A stretch of DNA of 6,067 nt from an uncultured Intrasporangium sp. Lineage in GTDB: Bacteria > Actinomycetota > Actinomycetes > Actinomycetales > Dermatophilaceae. Each line of letters begins with the position of its first letter. Positions within the stretch are counted from its first letter, which is position 1. Shown one piece after another: positions 4,931 through 6,067 of the stretch. A program made the translations under genes and the position numbers. Below the pieces are notes generated by a model. That model ran no database searches. It saw only the letters and a list, made by a program, of their open reading frames with translations, and was not told the DNA's origin. Where the stretch lies: positions 1 through 6,067 of the forward strand of contig CALMNV010000333.1 in assembly GCA_937873285.1 (NCBI GenBank). Reading direction: 5' to 3'.

Positions 4931-4990
4931 GCCGTGTCCGGCCCAGCCGTGTCCGGCCCAGCCGTGTCCGGCCCAGCCGTGTCAGGACCC
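4931..4990. repeat. 15-bp tandem repeat, three perfect copies plus one degenerate copy holding the ATPase stop codon
   Basis: GCCGTGTCCGGCCCA occurs without change at 4931-4945, 4946-4960 and 4961-4975. The next 15 bp (4976-4990) match at 12 of 15 positions and include the stop (TCA at 4982-4984, TGA on the minus strand) and last codons of the ArsA-like ATPase gene. The array therefore seems to have grown from the 3' end of that gene into the convergent intergenic space. Confidence 0.8.
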
Positions 4991-6067
4991 GGCGAGCAGG
5001 CTGCCGACCTGCCGCAGGCCGTCGAGGTCGTGCACGTCCCGGGACAGCGCCGCCACCTGCACGACGGGAATCGTCGGGTGGCCCCGGCAGAAGCGCTCGG
5101 CCAGCTCCCGCTCCCGCTCCACGGTGCGCACGAGCGCGGCGTGCAGGCGAAGCAGTGCGGCCGCGTTCGTCGCAGACCGAGGGCCGCCGTTGTCCTCCAG
5201 CGACTCCGCCACGGACAGCGCCCGGGCGGGCGTGAGGCCCGCGGTGGCGATGCGGCCCATGCGGTTGACGACGAGCCCGGCGAGCGGCATACCGTCCGCC
5301 TCCAGCCGGTCGACGAAGAACGACGCCTCCCGCAGGGCGTCCCGCTCGGGCGTCGCGACGACGAGGAAGGCGGTCCCCTCCTCGGAGAGCAGGCGGTAGG
5401 TCTGGTCCGCGCGCTCTCGGAACCCGCCGAACATGGTGTCGAGCGCGTTGACGAACGTCTGCACGTCGTGCAGGAACGGGCCGCCGAGGACCTTGGCCAT
5501 GGTCCCGCTCACCGCCTGGACACCCAGCCCGAAGACCTTCAGGCCCGCCCGGCCGCCGGCCCTGGCCGGTGCCGCGAGCAGCCGGACGAAACGGCCGTCG
5601 AGAAAGGACCCCAGGCGGGCCGGGGCGTCGAGGAAGTCGAGCGCCGACCGGGACGGCGGGGTGTCGACGACGACGAGGTCCCAGTCGGTGGCCGACGCGC
5701 GCAGCTGGCCCAGCTTCTCCATGGCCATGTACTCCTGCGTCCCGGCGAACGACGAGGAGACCGCCTGGTAGAAGGGGTTCGCGAGGATCTGGCGCGCCTT
5801 CTCGGGCTCGGCATGGGCGAGAACGACCTCGTCGAAGGTCCGCTTCATGTCGAGCATCATCGCGTCGAGCGAGCCGCCGGCCGACCCGTCCACCCCGGTC
5901 ACCGGGCGGGGCGTGTTGTCCAGCTCGGTGAGACCGAGGGACTGTGCGAGGCGCCGCGCCGGGTCGATGGTCAGCACGACGACCTTGCGGCCCGCCTCGG
6001 CGGCACGCAGCCCGAGCGCTGCGGCGGTGGTGGTCTTGCCCACGCCGCCGGCGCCGCAGCAGACGAT
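4982..6067 (-). CDS. ArsA/Get3-like ATPase (Rv3680 / BagB-like), 5' end beyond the window
   Basis: The visible 361 residues cover nearly all of a protein of about 370-390 aa. The right edge falls inside the P-loop, CCGAGGVGKTTT. LTIDPARRLAQSLG (32-45) is the A-loop region of this family, and LVVVDTPPS (131-139) is Walker B with the switch motif. The Get3-type CxxC zinc motif is not seen. In place of the signature lysine of the deviant Walker A motif (GKGGVGKT) there is alanine. In M. tuberculosis the homologue is, as I recall, the second of two adjacent genes whose products form a complex (Rv3679-Rv3680, called BagA/BagB) linked to stress tolerance; the partner would lie just to the right. 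Arsenite transport is not implied. Its 3' end carries a repeat array and converges with whiB. A GTG at 6043 falls inside the P-loop and is not the start. Confidence 0.9.
   Translation of the reverse strand: MVCCGAGGVGKTTTAAALGLRAAEAGRKVVVLTIDPARRLAQSLGLTELDNTPRPVTGVDGSAGGSLDAMMLDMKRTFDEVVLAHAEPEKARQILANPFYQAVSSSFAGTQEYMAMEKLGQLRASATDWDLVVVDTPPSRSALDFLDAPARLGSFLDGRFVRLLAAPARAGGRAGLKVFGLGVQAVSGTMAKVLGGPFLHDVQTFVNALDTMFGGFRERADQTYRLLSEEGTAFLVVATPERDALREASFFVDRLEADGMPLAGLVVNRMGRIATAGLTPARALSVAESLEDNGGPRSATNAAALLRLHAALVRTVERERELAERFCRGHPTIPVVQVAALSRDVHDLDGLRQVGSLLAGS

Noticed and set aside
4931..4990. CRISPR-like array
   Set aside because: The 15-bp units are directly adjacent without spacers, so this is a simple tandem repeat.

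Overview
The window is very GC-rich and comes from the chromosome of a high-GC Gram-positive bacterium (Actinomycetota). A WhiB-family Fe-S protein is present, which is confined to actinobacteria and their phages. The penicillin-binding protein is of the PonA2 type with one PASTA domain, promoter spacing fits leaderless transcription, and there is a paired-ATPase-type ArsA/Get3 protein. From general flavour I would guess Micrococcales (Intrasporangiaceae-like), but the sequence does not prove the family.

Layout, left to right. Bases 1-256 are the right end of an IS21-family insertion sequence: the last 42 codons of its IstB helper ATPase and three 23-bp tandem repeats that form the transposon end. 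The IS stops exactly at the T-tract of the intrinsic terminator of the next gene, a tRNA-Pro(CGG) on the minus strand (304-380). Upstream of the tRNA on the same strand is a membrane-anchored metallophosphoesterase (465-1397, minus). Divergent from it is a GatB/YqeY-domain protein (1492-1950, plus), which converges on a class A penicillin-binding protein, PonA2-like (1968-4268, minus). A 306-bp divergent intergenic region rich in repeats and palindromes separates ponA2 from a WhiB4-like regulator (4575-4883, plus). The regulator converges on an ArsA/Get3-like ATPase (4982 to beyond the right edge, minus, 5' end missing).

Gene order and relative strands match, as I remember it, the Mycobacterium tuberculosis segment Rv3680 - whiB4 (Rv3681c) - ponA2 (Rv3682) - Rv3683 - tRNA-Pro, with a YqeY gene (compare Rv3688c) placed between ponA2 and the phosphoesterase. 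The core is therefore an old, conserved actinobacterial neighbourhood for cell-wall synthesis and redox or stress response, not a new system. PonA2 builds peptidoglycan outside the membrane, WhiB4-type proteins sense redox state through an Fe-S cluster, and the ArsA-like ATPase is the homologue of one half of a mycobacterial two-ATPase complex linked to envelope and stress functions. The accessory part is the IS21 insertion beside the tRNA.

The most useful second-look items are the IS junction inside the tRNA terminator, the structured promoter region of whiB, a 15-bp repeat array that includes the stop codon of the ATPase gene, repeated CTAG-containing units between yqeY and ponA2, and the P-loop of the ATPase, which lacks the signature lysine of the ArsA/Get3 class. 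I see no CRISPR array and no clear defence system.
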